Below, in pieces: positions 26,048-31,402 of a DNA stretch of 31,736 bases. Position 1 is the first letter of the stretch. Each line of letters opens with the position of its first letter. This DNA comes from a virus: IMG/VR virus record IMGVR_UViG_3300036828_000623, positions 1 to 31,736 of that record, one strand, 5' to 3'. Below the pieces are notes generated by a model. The model was not told where the DNA came from, made no database searches, and saw only the letters and a list, made by a program, of their open reading frames with translations. Both the position numbers and the translations under genes were made by a program.

Positions 26048-26090
26048 ATTCGCCAAATCGTCAAATCGCCAAAATCGCCAAATCGCCATG
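26048..26090. repeat. Iteron-like AAATCGCC repeats
   Basis: About five imperfect units of AAATCGCC(A) in a row with an 8-9 base period. The last unit extends to CCAAATCGCCATG (26078-26090), which returns inverted at 26187-26199 as CATGGCGATTTGG. Confidence 0.75.
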
Positions 26091-26119
26091 GAGTCCAGAA
26101 GAGTAAGGCTAATCTTCTT

Positions 26120-26288
26120 TAAGCCTTTGAAATCGTTATATTTTCGCCAAAATACCAGGGAAAAGCTTGGCTGTTGGTATAAGACGCATGGCGATTTGGT
26201 ACAACGAGAAGAGATAGAAGACGCCGTACGGCGTCTTCTATCTCTAAGCCTCTGAAATCGTTATATTTTCGCCAAAATAACAGGGAGA
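26120..26288. repeat. Pair of 44-bp direct repeats flanking a palindrome
   Basis: Copies at 26120-26163 and 26245-26288 share TAAGCC, then TGAAATCGTTATATTTTCGC, then CAAAATA and CAGGGA, with three or four differences. They are AT-rich, 125 bases apart, and contain TCGCCAAAAT, related to the iterons at 26048. Confidence 0.88.
26210..26245. terminator. 36-bp perfect palindrome, candidate bidirectional terminator
   Basis: AGAGATAGAAGACGCC, GTAC, then the exact complement GGCGTCTTCTATCTCT. It would form a very stable 16-bp hairpin with a GTAC loop in either transcript. Its place between convergent operons suits a bidirectional terminator, though no T-run follows; a protein-binding or origin role is the alternative. 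Confidence 0.55.
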
Positions 26289-26302
26289 AATCTCTGCTGT
26301 TG

Positions 26303-26400
26303 CTCTCGCTGTTGTCCCGGCGAGCCGGGTACCGCACTGACATCCACCTCACTCTCGCTGTTGTCCCGGAGAGCTGGATACCGCACTGACATCCGCCTCA
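26303..26400. repeat. Two hairpin repeats with a shared 3' linker
   Basis: Units at 26303 (consensus) and 26352 (diverged: CCCGG-AGAG-CTGGA, keeping most pairs with one G-U) are each followed by ACCGCACTGACATCC and a CCTCA tail; period 49. The second forms the 3' end of the leftward gene at 26349. Confidence 0.82.
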
Positions 26401-26576
26401 TAGGCGTAGCAATACTCCTTACCAATTGCGATCTTGTACATCACCTCGTCCACCAACTGGAATTGTCCATTGATAATTCTCGGCACCGGTATGACCATCG
26501 GCCAATGAATTGATAGCGGACCTTTCATGTCTCTGACATTGACCTTGTCGCCGCGATTGAACTTAGGCTTGATCAT
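26349..26576 (-). CDS. Small hypothetical protein with repeat-encoded C-terminus
   Basis: 75 residues; ATG overlaps the previous stop (ATGA). The body (KFNRGDKVNVRDMKGPL, then VDEVMYKIAIGKEYCYAYEADV) reads like a small SH3-like or beta-barrel domain of the kind seen in phage early regions; no named family. The last nine residues (SSSPGQQRE) are encoded by the diverged hairpin repeat at 26352, which also supplies the stop, so the original C-terminus was probably different. Last gene of the leftward operon. Confidence 0.6.
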   Translation of the reverse strand: MIKPKFNRGDKVNVRDMKGPLSIHWPMVIPVPRIINGQFQLVDEVMYKIAIGKEYCYAYEADVSAVSSSPGQQRE

Positions 26577-26779
26577 TTTGCGCGCTTGTTTGCCTCTAGC
26601 TCCTCTCTCGCTTCATTATCCTCGCGCTCCCAGAGCAGCGCCTCTGTCTTGGCCTCCTCAAAGGTTTTGAACCGGCGACCGCGGCCAATGTCCCAGGCAT
26701 ATACATCCGCGGTCGCTATGTACCAGCCTGTTCCGTCAGGGTGTGGCAGAGCTTGGTATTGCATCATCCTCCTCCTCAT
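26573..26779 (-). CDS. Small hypothetical protein
   Basis: 68 residues. ATG at 26779 is kept because AAAGG lies six bases upstream; the ATGs at codons 5 and 6 follow an AGGAGG run too closely. It overlaps the end of the previous gene by 44 bases. The sequence (YQALPHPDGTGWYIATADVY, RFKTFEEAKTEALLWERED) suggests a short beta-sheet followed by a helix, as in many phage early proteins. No function can be assigned. Confidence 0.55.
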   Translation of the reverse strand: MRRRMMQYQALPHPDGTGWYIATADVYAWDIGRGRRFKTFEEAKTEALLWEREDNEAREELEANKRAK

Positions 26780-27482
26780 GCTCAGCCTTTATCGTTGGGC
26801 GGCGGCCAATCCAATTGGCCAGCTCCATCTCAGCCTCTTCCGTTAGTTTCTCGCTGGCCGCCTTCGGCTTATATGCCGCAGCCACTGGACGATACTCGGC
26901 TTGACCGGCCTTCGCCTTTATATCTGCAAGGAATGCTCGTGCATCTTCAACTTGGTGTTGGATATGCTTTGTTAACCCGTCCGCCACGTGACGGGCTGCG
27001 TCCGATAGCGAAGTGGTATTGTTGTTGATGGTTGATACCATACTCACTGCGACGTGTTGCCCCGCGTCATAGATACTGCCAAGGGAGTTAGCGAAATACT
27101 TTTCAAAATCCTCACACTTTGTTTCAAGTGTAAAGGTCATGCGCTCATAATGCTCCAGCTTAGCTCCAAGCTCAGCAATCTGCCTGCGGAGCGCATCGTT
27201 GTCGGCGCGGGTGTTTGCTAGCTTGCTATCATACTCATGCTTCTGGGTCATCAGCTCGTTGGTAGCGTCTGTCTTGTAATTCGCGTAAGCGTTGGTCACC
27301 TCCACCAGCTTGGCCTTGGTCGCGCTCAGCTCCTCGCGTAACTGGTTGGTCGCGGCGATAGCATACTTGATACTTTCATCGAGCTGCTGAGACTCATCCA
27401 TCACCACTGGGAAGGATGACGTTGGCTTATTGGTCTTCTTCATTCCAAGAACAGTTCCGATGGTCGATTTAGTATCCGTCAT
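26736..27482 (-). CDS. Coiled-coil protein of unknown function
   Basis: 248 residues from the ATG at 27482, chosen because GGAGGG lies just upstream; the longer frame from a TTG at 27506 would contain that ribosome site. Residues 30-125 form a long heptad-like coiled coil (ATNQLREELSATKAKLVEVTN, DNDALRRQIAELGAKLEHYE). Residues 135-195 are a second helical segment, and the end is acidic (EHEEEDDA). It may be an oligomeric scaffold or DNA-metabolism accessory protein; I do not recognise a family. Upstream lies a 34-residue membrane peptide, whose stop falls among its leading bases. Confidence 0.62.
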   Translation of the reverse strand: MTDTKSTIGTVLGMKKTNKPTSSFPVVMDESQQLDESIKYAIAATNQLREELSATKAKLVEVTNAYANYKTDATNELMTQKHEYDSKLANTRADNDALRRQIAELGAKLEHYERMTFTLETKCEDFEKYFANSLGSIYDAGQHVAVSMVSTINNNTTSLSDAARHVADGLTKHIQHQVEDARAFLADIKAKAGQAEYRPVAAAYKPKAASEKLTEEAEMELANWIGRRPTIKAEHEEEDDAIPSSATP

Positions 27483-27495
27483 TTCACCCTCCATT

Positions 27496-27600
27496 TCAAG
27501 CTGCAAAGATGTATTTCGCGATCGCTTTGAATTCTGCCGCGATGATGATCAAAAGCACCGTCATCACCAACAACGCAACCAAATCGATCTTTTGCCACAT
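27496..27600 (-). CDS. 34-residue single-pass membrane peptide
   Basis: A small gene below usual length cut-offs. ATG at 27600 has an excellent ribosome site (GGGAGG, nine bases upstream) and its TGA at 27496-27498 lies 13 bases before the next gene's start. The peptide begins MWQKIDLVALLV and continues with a strongly hydrophobic stretch (LLVMTVLLIIIAAEF), ending in a basic, amphipathic tail (KAIAKYIFAA). The clean ribosome site and spacing within the operon support translation. Role unknown; small inner-membrane peptides in early operons can modulate host functions. Confidence 0.6.
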   Translation of the reverse strand: MWQKIDLVALLVMTVLLIIIAAEFKAIAKYIFAA

Positions 27601-27632
27601 CAAACCAGGCCTCCCTTTTAGTGCCAAAGACC

Positions 27633-27878
27633 TTACACCTTGTGTTTTTTTTGACGCTTTTTTCGTCCGTCGTTGCTCTTCGTCATAACATTCGGTGCCC
27701 AGATTAAAATCTGTAAGCTCTTCGGGTGACTATTGATCTCCATAATCCGACAGAACCGTTCCAACAGTTCCCCCTCAAGAATTCCATTACTATCGAAGAA
27801 CTGCTGCCATTCGGCATCTGACAACGTATGCCAAAAACGTGGGTCGGTAGAGCCTGGTAATTCTTTTTTATGCTTCAT
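27633..27878 (-). CDS. Small hypothetical basic protein
   Basis: 81 residues from the ATG at 27878 (AGAGG seven bases upstream), overlapping the previous gene by 11 bases; the longer frame up to 27974 is only overlap with that gene. The N-terminal part (DPRFWHTLSDAEWQQFFDSNG) is helical and acidic or aromatic, while the C-terminus is very basic (GRKKRQKKHK), which would suit nucleic-acid binding. No family recognised. Confidence 0.55.
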   Translation of the reverse strand: MKHKKELPGSTDPRFWHTLSDAEWQQFFDSNGILEGELLERFCRIMEINSHPKSLQILIWAPNVMTKSNDGRKKRQKKHKV

Positions 27879-28128
27879 CACGAAACCTCTTTTCTTCCTT
27901 TGTTGCAATTTCAACAACCTCATTGCGTTCAAGATTAACGCTCCACTCGAGCCCGCTGCGAACGTGCTGGACAACCCAGCTATGGCCTTGGTGTATTTGT
28001 GCTACTGCCAGTCGGACGGCTTGCAATGGGGTCAAATCGCGTTCGTCAAGTTCAGCATGAAACTCCACAATCCATTCGCAAACGTCATCGGGAACGTCAC
28101 CAGCAAGAACTTGTCGCAGATTTTTCAT
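27868..28128 (-). CDS. Small hypothetical protein
   Basis: 86 residues; ATG follows the helicase stop directly (TAAATG). Helical, acidic N-terminus (DVPDDVCEWIVEFHAELDE), then LTPLQAVRLAVAQIHQG and a strand-like SGLEWSVNLERNEVVEI before a charged end. The tight junction with the helicase suggests co-translation. No family recognised. Confidence 0.55.
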   Translation of the reverse strand: MKNLRQVLAGDVPDDVCEWIVEFHAELDERDLTPLQAVRLAVAQIHQGHSWVVQHVRSGLEWSVNLERNEVVEIATKEEKRFRDEA

Positions 28129-30315
28129 TTATACCACCCAGTTGCGCCATTCATCACCGGTCAGCACTGCGGCTAGATCAATCTTTTTTCGCAGCGCCTC
28201 CAATATTTTAGGCTCCATAGTGCTTGGAGCAATCAGGTCGATGTAGTCAACTTGACGCTCCTTCGTCAATCCTTGGACGCGCTGCTCGCTTTGGTCGCGG
28301 TGCTCAAGATCATTGGTTGATGAAAAGTAAATCACCAAATCCGCCTCCAACCAGGTCCGCCCTCGCCCACCGGCCGCTGGCGTCGCGACCATAAAGCGAC
28401 ATTCAGGATTGGTCCTGAAATCTAGCTCCTCCTTCTCGCGAGTGTTGGCGTTGCCGCCCCAGAAACGTGCCACGGACGCGGAACCATATTCCTTCGCTAT
28501 GGCGGCGGTGACCTTGCGGACGCTATAATCGTATGAGCACCATATCACAGCCTTGCCGGAATAGTCAGCTAATATTTCCAACAGCTCCGAAGTGCGGGCT
28601 TCAGGGATCTCATGTAACTTGCCGCTTTCGTCCAGCGTGTGGCCGCAGAGGATCTGGTGGAGCCTCAGGATTTGCGCTATCACGACTGTGGCAGTTACGT
28701 GCGAAGCCTCCTCTAACTTGGCTGTAGCAAATCTTTTCATTTCCGTATAGATGCGCTTTTGCTCGCTCGTCAGCGCAACCTCGCGAATTGTGAAAGTGGA
28801 AGGGATTTTGGGGCGAAACTGGACGCGGAAGGAGTAAGGCTCGATCAGCTTTTGTAGCTGATCTAAGTTCTGGTAGCCAACAATCTCGTCTACCCAACGG
28901 CTGTAGTGTACTCGGCGCACAATCGCATAGCGGGCCTGAAAGATCCAATAGTTGGCGCAACGTAGAATGGCCGGATCTAGAAATTCAAATTGGCTCCACA
29001 GATCTAAAGGCGAACGTGGCGTGGGTAGTCCGGACAAGATGCGGCGGTAGCTCGCTCTCGGCGCTAGCACACGGTTTATGAACTTAGTGCGCGCAGCTTT
29101 GCGGTTCTTGATGATGGTAGAGTTATGCGTGAGAATTCCTTCCGCAAAAAAGTGCGGAGTGCCTTCGAGCTCAAGGTCGAACACATCAACAGCACTTGTG
29201 AATTTTTCAATCGTAACGTTTTCCACCCTAATTTGGCTACGCGGTTTATCTTCTTTTGATCTCTTGCCTTGGCAAACCGGCTTTTGTGATTGCCACCATC
29301 GCACTCGATTGCCAGTTTCATTTTTGGATTGCCTAAGTCCATCTTGCAATTGGTTGGATAGCCGTACCGCCTCCCTCCCAATGCGATGACGAATTCCGGT
29401 TCCCATTGCGGGCCTAATACCTTCAACAATAGCTTTTGCGGTTTGGGGAGCGGACGGCCATTGCGCTGCCTGGTCCTTCTCATCTTGGCGGATCTGGCCT
29501 TGGTATAGATGCGCGCCGCTCTTATTTCCATTAGCCATTTCGCTGAGCAGGATGTGCCGCAAAATCTTTGTTTGTGTATCATTTTGCCGCAATATTGACA
29601 ATGCCTCATCATCAAATAAAACCCTCCCTTGCAGATTGCCTGCACACACCCATCCAATATCAGTAAAGAACGGATGATTAGGCGTTACCCTAATTTGCGT
29701 GCCATTTGACAATGTCAACTTGACTAGAACGTTGCTGCGCTTCTTTAGTATCTTTGAAACTCGGCTGATGCCTTGAGATGAAAAAACAGGCTCGCCCAGT
29801 ATCACATCCTTGATCGGAATGTGCCCTCGCAACGTCTTGATCTTAGTATCTCCGATAAAACATTCATCAATAACGATCATCGCGCGTGAGCGGTCGCGCA
29901 GGAATTGTCGGCAAAAATCCCGCGCCCTTTCGACAGAAGAAAGCGCCTCAACATTCATCAAAGCAATGCGCGGGCTTCCGCTGTTCATTTCCAAAAAATT
30001 CTTCTTGGCAGCAATCGCGCGCTTGGTATTAGAAGATCCTGAGTCCCATGTGAATATCGTCAGCCGTTCTAACAACTGATCTTCAACGTGGTCCGCGATA
30101 GCTGTTTCCCAGGTATGATAAACGCCATTGGGAGCGATGACCAACATATCATCGATCTGGTCCGCCTCCTCCAGTTGGCCAAAATTATCCAATACAACTT
30201 TAGTCTTTCCGGTGCGCATGAACATGTATAGCGCGAACATCCGCATTCCATGCAAACGTTCTAGCGCCTCGCTTTGGTGCGGATAGGGCAGTAGCTTGCC
30301 GGTATATGTTGTCAA
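28129..30315 (-). CDS. SNF2-type superfamily 2 helicase interrupted by an intein
   Basis: 728 residues as encoded, 481 after removal of the intein (152-398). The TTG start overlaps the stop of the gene before (TTGA) and is kept because later ATGs would lose the Q-like motif YPHQSEALERL (11-21). Motif I is MRTGKT (33-38), motif II IDE (149-151) joined after splicing to STIIKN, motif III RRILSGLPTPRSPLDLW (424-440), then IWCSYD (591-596), ATPAAGGRGRTW (644-655) and motif VI QSEQRVQGLTKE (675-686). Family knowledge: SNF2-like phage helicases use ATP to translocate on double-stranded DNA, in replication or recombination. Activity should require splicing, because the intein separates Walker B from the following serine. 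Part of a leftward operon with the winged-helix-like gene. Confidence 0.85.
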   Translation of the reverse strand: MTTYTGKLLPYPHQSEALERLHGMRMFALYMFMRTGKTKVVLDNFGQLEEADQIDDMLVIAPNGVYHTWETAIADHVEDQLLERLTIFTWDSGSSNTKRAIAAKKNFLEMNSGSPRIALMNVEALSSVERARDFCRQFLRDRSRAMIVIDECFIGDTKIKTLRGHIPIKDVILGEPVFSSQGISRVSKILKKRSNVLVKLTLSNGTQIRVTPNHPFFTDIGWVCAGNLQGRVLFDDEALSILRQNDTQTKILRHILLSEMANGNKSGAHLYQGQIRQDEKDQAAQWPSAPQTAKAIVEGIRPAMGTGIRHRIGREAVRLSNQLQDGLRQSKNETGNRVRWWQSQKPVCQGKRSKEDKPRSQIRVENVTIEKFTSAVDVFDLELEGTPHFFAEGILTHNSTIIKNRKAARTKFINRVLAPRASYRRILSGLPTPRSPLDLWSQFEFLDPAILRCANYWIFQARYAIVRRVHYSRWVDEIVGYQNLDQLQKLIEPYSFRVQFRPKIPSTFTIREVALTSEQKRIYTEMKRFATAKLEEASHVTATVVIAQILRLHQILCGHTLDESGKLHEIPEARTSELLEILADYSGKAVIWCSYDYSVRKVTAAIAKEYGSASVARFWGGNANTREKEELDFRTNPECRFMVATPAAGGRGRTWLEADLVIYFSSTNDLEHRDQSEQRVQGLTKERQVDYIDLIAPSTMEPKILEALRKKIDLAAVLTGDEWRNWVV
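29076..29612 (-). CDS. Zinc-finger plus Vsr/EDxHD-type homing endonuclease nested out of frame in the intein
   Basis: 178 residues, in the +1 frame relative to the helicase-intein frame. The ATG pair at 29612/29609 has AAGGGAGGG nine bases upstream; an earlier TTG at 29657 is not needed. Residues 5-22 form a C4 zinc finger (C5, C8, C18, C22; CQYCGK, RFCGTSC). Residues 58-140 match the Vsr-like/DUF559 nuclease fold: WEPEF (E71/E73), KMDLG (D92), AIECDGGNH (E103, D105, H109), RDQKK (D118), then LGWKTLRLKNSQV. E, D, H and D in this order fit the EDxHD homing endonucleases. Family knowledge: related enzymes accompany inteins and introns and spread them by cutting the empty site. The stop lies 46 bases past the intein, in the C-extein. 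Two-frame coding of an intact nuclease with its own ribosome site cannot easily be chance. Confidence 0.85.
   Translation of the reverse strand: MMRHCQYCGKMIHKQRFCGTSCSAKWLMEIRAARIYTKARSAKMRRTRQRNGRPLPKPQKLLLKVLGPQWEPEFVIALGGRRYGYPTNCKMDLGNPKMKLAIECDGGNHKSRFAKARDQKKINRVAKLGWKTLRLKNSQVLLMCSTLSSKALRTFLRKEFSRITLPSSRTAKLRALSS
29122..29862 (-). other. Intein (Hint splicing domain) at Walker B of the helicase
   Basis: Encodes helicase residues 152-398 (247 aa). Block A begins at C152 (CFIGDTKI). Block B is GTQIRVTPNHPFF (205-217) with T211 and H214. Block F is VFDLELEGTPHFFAEG (378-393), and block G is ILTHN ending H397-N398, followed by nucleophile S399. All splicing residues are present, so it should be active. 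The linker (about 231-374) has no in-frame LAGLIDADG or HNH motif; instead it overlaps an endonuclease gene in another frame. Confidence 0.93.
29622..29630 (-). promoter_or_regulatory. Ribosome binding site for the nested endonuclease
   Basis: AAGGGAGGG on the minus strand, nine bases before ATG 29612, inside the intein reading frame (codons for QGRV). It decides the endonuclease start and indicates separate translation from the helicase mRNA. Confidence 0.78.
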
Positions 30316-30599
30316 GCGCTGTGCTCAATCCACACTGTAGTGGAGATGGGTCCGGACCTTGGCGAGCGACAAACCTTGAATGTTTCCTTGTTCCATCGCG
30401 TCTTCTTGATAAGTTTATCAATTCTGCCGCTGATGATGGTGCGGCCGTTAATTGGCACATCACCAGCATAGTATTTTTTGGCTAACTCTTCCGTATCTAA
30501 AGGTTTGCTGCCTCTGTGCGATCTGAGGATCTCAAAGAGTGCTTCTTCCGCAGCAGAATATTTCACCAAGTCGTTTCGTTTCAGCTTTAGCTTTGCCAT
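30312..30599 (-). CDS. Winged-helix-like small protein
   Basis: 95 residues from the ATG at 30599, chosen over the longer frame from 30707 because GGAG lies eight bases upstream and a promoter (30628-30656) would otherwise fall inside the gene. The pattern (SAAEEALFEILRSH, LDTEELAKKYY, INGRTIISGRIDKLIKK, then RSGPISTTVWIE) looks like a winged helix-turn-helix, the wing being the final basic strand pair. Its stop overlaps the helicase start. Likely a DNA-binding partner of the helicase or operon regulator; no named family. Confidence 0.65.
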   Translation of the reverse strand: MAKLKLKRNDLVKYSAAEEALFEILRSHRGSKPLDTEELAKKYYAGDVPINGRTIISGRIDKLIKKTRWNKETFKVCRSPRSGPISTTVWIEHSA

Positions 30600-30627
30600 A
30601 ACCAGGCTCCATTGTACGCTGTGGTGG

Positions 30628-30656
30628 ATTATACTCGTATCCTGAAAAAAAGTAAA
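30628..30656 (-). promoter_or_regulatory. Sigma-70-type promoter of the leftward operon
   Basis: On the minus strand TTTACT (30656-30651), a 17-base spacer, then TATAAT (30633-30628), a perfect -10. The start of transcription would fall about seven bases downstream, giving a leader of some 20 bases before ATG 30599 with its GGAG site. Confidence 0.7.
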
Positions 30657-30707
30657 GTTTTCGTCTAACTGTCTTTTCATCGCTCCGCCGATGGTATTCT
30701 GAGCCAT

Positions 30708-30965
30708 TTACTTTGTCCTTTCCTTCACCTTTGAGGATGTAGCTACAGTGTGGCCGCTCGCGTCGCGGAACGTTGTGGTACCGCTCCGGTCAGTTGTGGC
30801 TGTGCCTACAGTGCGGCCGTTGGGATCGCGGAGCACAGTTGTACCTTGGCCTGTGTCAGCGGCCATTCCAACAGTGCGGCCGTGCCCGTCACGCAGCACC
30901 GTTTGCTCCGCAGTGGCGGAGGTAATGTTGAGCGCGAGCGTGGCGAGAGCGATTATTGTTTTCAT
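30708..30965 (-). CDS. Small exported protein with TVLRD-type repeats
   Basis: 85 residues; ATG overlaps the previous stop, with AAGGA six bases upstream. A signal peptide (MKTIIALATLALNITSATA, cut likely after Ala19) leads to three units of about 21 residues, TVLRDGHGRTVG, TVLRDPNGRTVG and TTFRDASGHTVA, then a short basic end. Similar Asp/Gly repeat proteins occur, from memory, in rhizobial genomes; function unknown. It looks like bacterial cargo (a moron) rather than a phage core gene. Confidence 0.65.
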   Translation of the reverse strand: MKTIIALATLALNITSATAEQTVLRDGHGRTVGMAADTGQGTTVLRDPNGRTVGTATTDRSGTTTFRDASGHTVATSSKVKERTK

Positions 30966-31402
30966 TAGTCGTCCTTCTCTGGTTCTGTCCTTATTTCAAT
31001 AACCTCAACGATCAATATCCCTTCGTGGATATGCATCGTTTTCTTCTCTTGCCAGCGCAAGCCATCTACGTTCATTGCGCATTGCGATGTGACAGTGTAG
31101 TGTTGGGCGACGCGGCGGATGATCGCGATTTTGCAGGAAGCTATTGGACCGCGGTTGCTGCCTTGATCAACATAGCTATCGGAGTTGATATGCAACCAGT
31201 TTGTCTTACAATTGCCCTGTAACTCGGCACGCCTGTAGAGTTCAAATTCAGGATCTGAACCTTGTGGCTCCTCCAAGCACCATCCACCTATTAGCTCACG
31301 CGGCATAACAGCGCGGTCGCGCGCTAGCGCGGCGGTTGTTAGTGTTAGTATCACGCAAGTGATGGTGATTAGTAATTTGCTCATTTGGAAATAGGCTTTC
31401 AT
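30965..31402 (-). CDS. Small exported protein of unknown function
   Basis: 145 residues; ATG at 31402 overlaps the previous stop (ATGA); an alternative ATG at 31384 would give a more compact signal peptide (MSKLLITITCVILTLTTAALA). The mature part has four Cys (GWCLEE, QGNCKTNW, ASCKIAI, SQCAMN), likely forming disulfides in the periplasm, and a beta-rich lipocalin- or nuclease-inhibitor-like rhythm, ending in acidic residues. Family not recognised. It forms a run of three exported proteins with its neighbours. Confidence 0.62.
   Translation of the reverse strand: MKAYFQMSKLLITITCVILTLTTAALARDRAVMPRELIGGWCLEEPQGSDPEFELYRRAELQGNCKTNWLHINSDSYVDQGSNRGPIASCKIAIIRRVAQHYTVTSQCAMNVDGLRWQEKKTMHIHEGILIVEVIEIRTEPEKDD

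Larger units (their letters stand above)
25916..26348. other. Gene-free, repeat-rich region between convergent operons
   Basis: No supportable gene. It contains two single hairpin repeats (25925, 26303), iteron-like AAATCGCC units (26048-26088), a 13-bp inverted repeat (26078-26090 with 26187-26199), two 44-bp direct repeats (26120, 26245) and a 36-bp palindrome (26210-26245). Open frames here are made of these repeats. It lies where late rightward and leftward transcription meet. Confidence 0.75.

Noticed and set aside
25858-26352. Several minus- and plus-strand ORFs of 68-78 codons
   Set aside because: They are built from hairpin repeats, iterons and direct repeats (endings such as PARRDNSE are readings of the repeat) and have no ribosome sites.
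27430-27621. 63-codon plus-strand ORF
   Set aside because: It lies opposite a coiled-coil gene and the 34-residue membrane peptide, both with good ribosome sites.
29613-29657. TTG start at 29657 for the nested endonuclease
   Set aside because: The ATG pair at 29612/29609 has AAGGGAGGG nine bases upstream and includes the entire zinc finger.
30600-30707. Upstream extension of the winged-helix-like gene to 30707
   Set aside because: The promoter TTTACT-17-TATAAT and the GGAG site lie in this stretch, so the ATG at 30599 is the better start.
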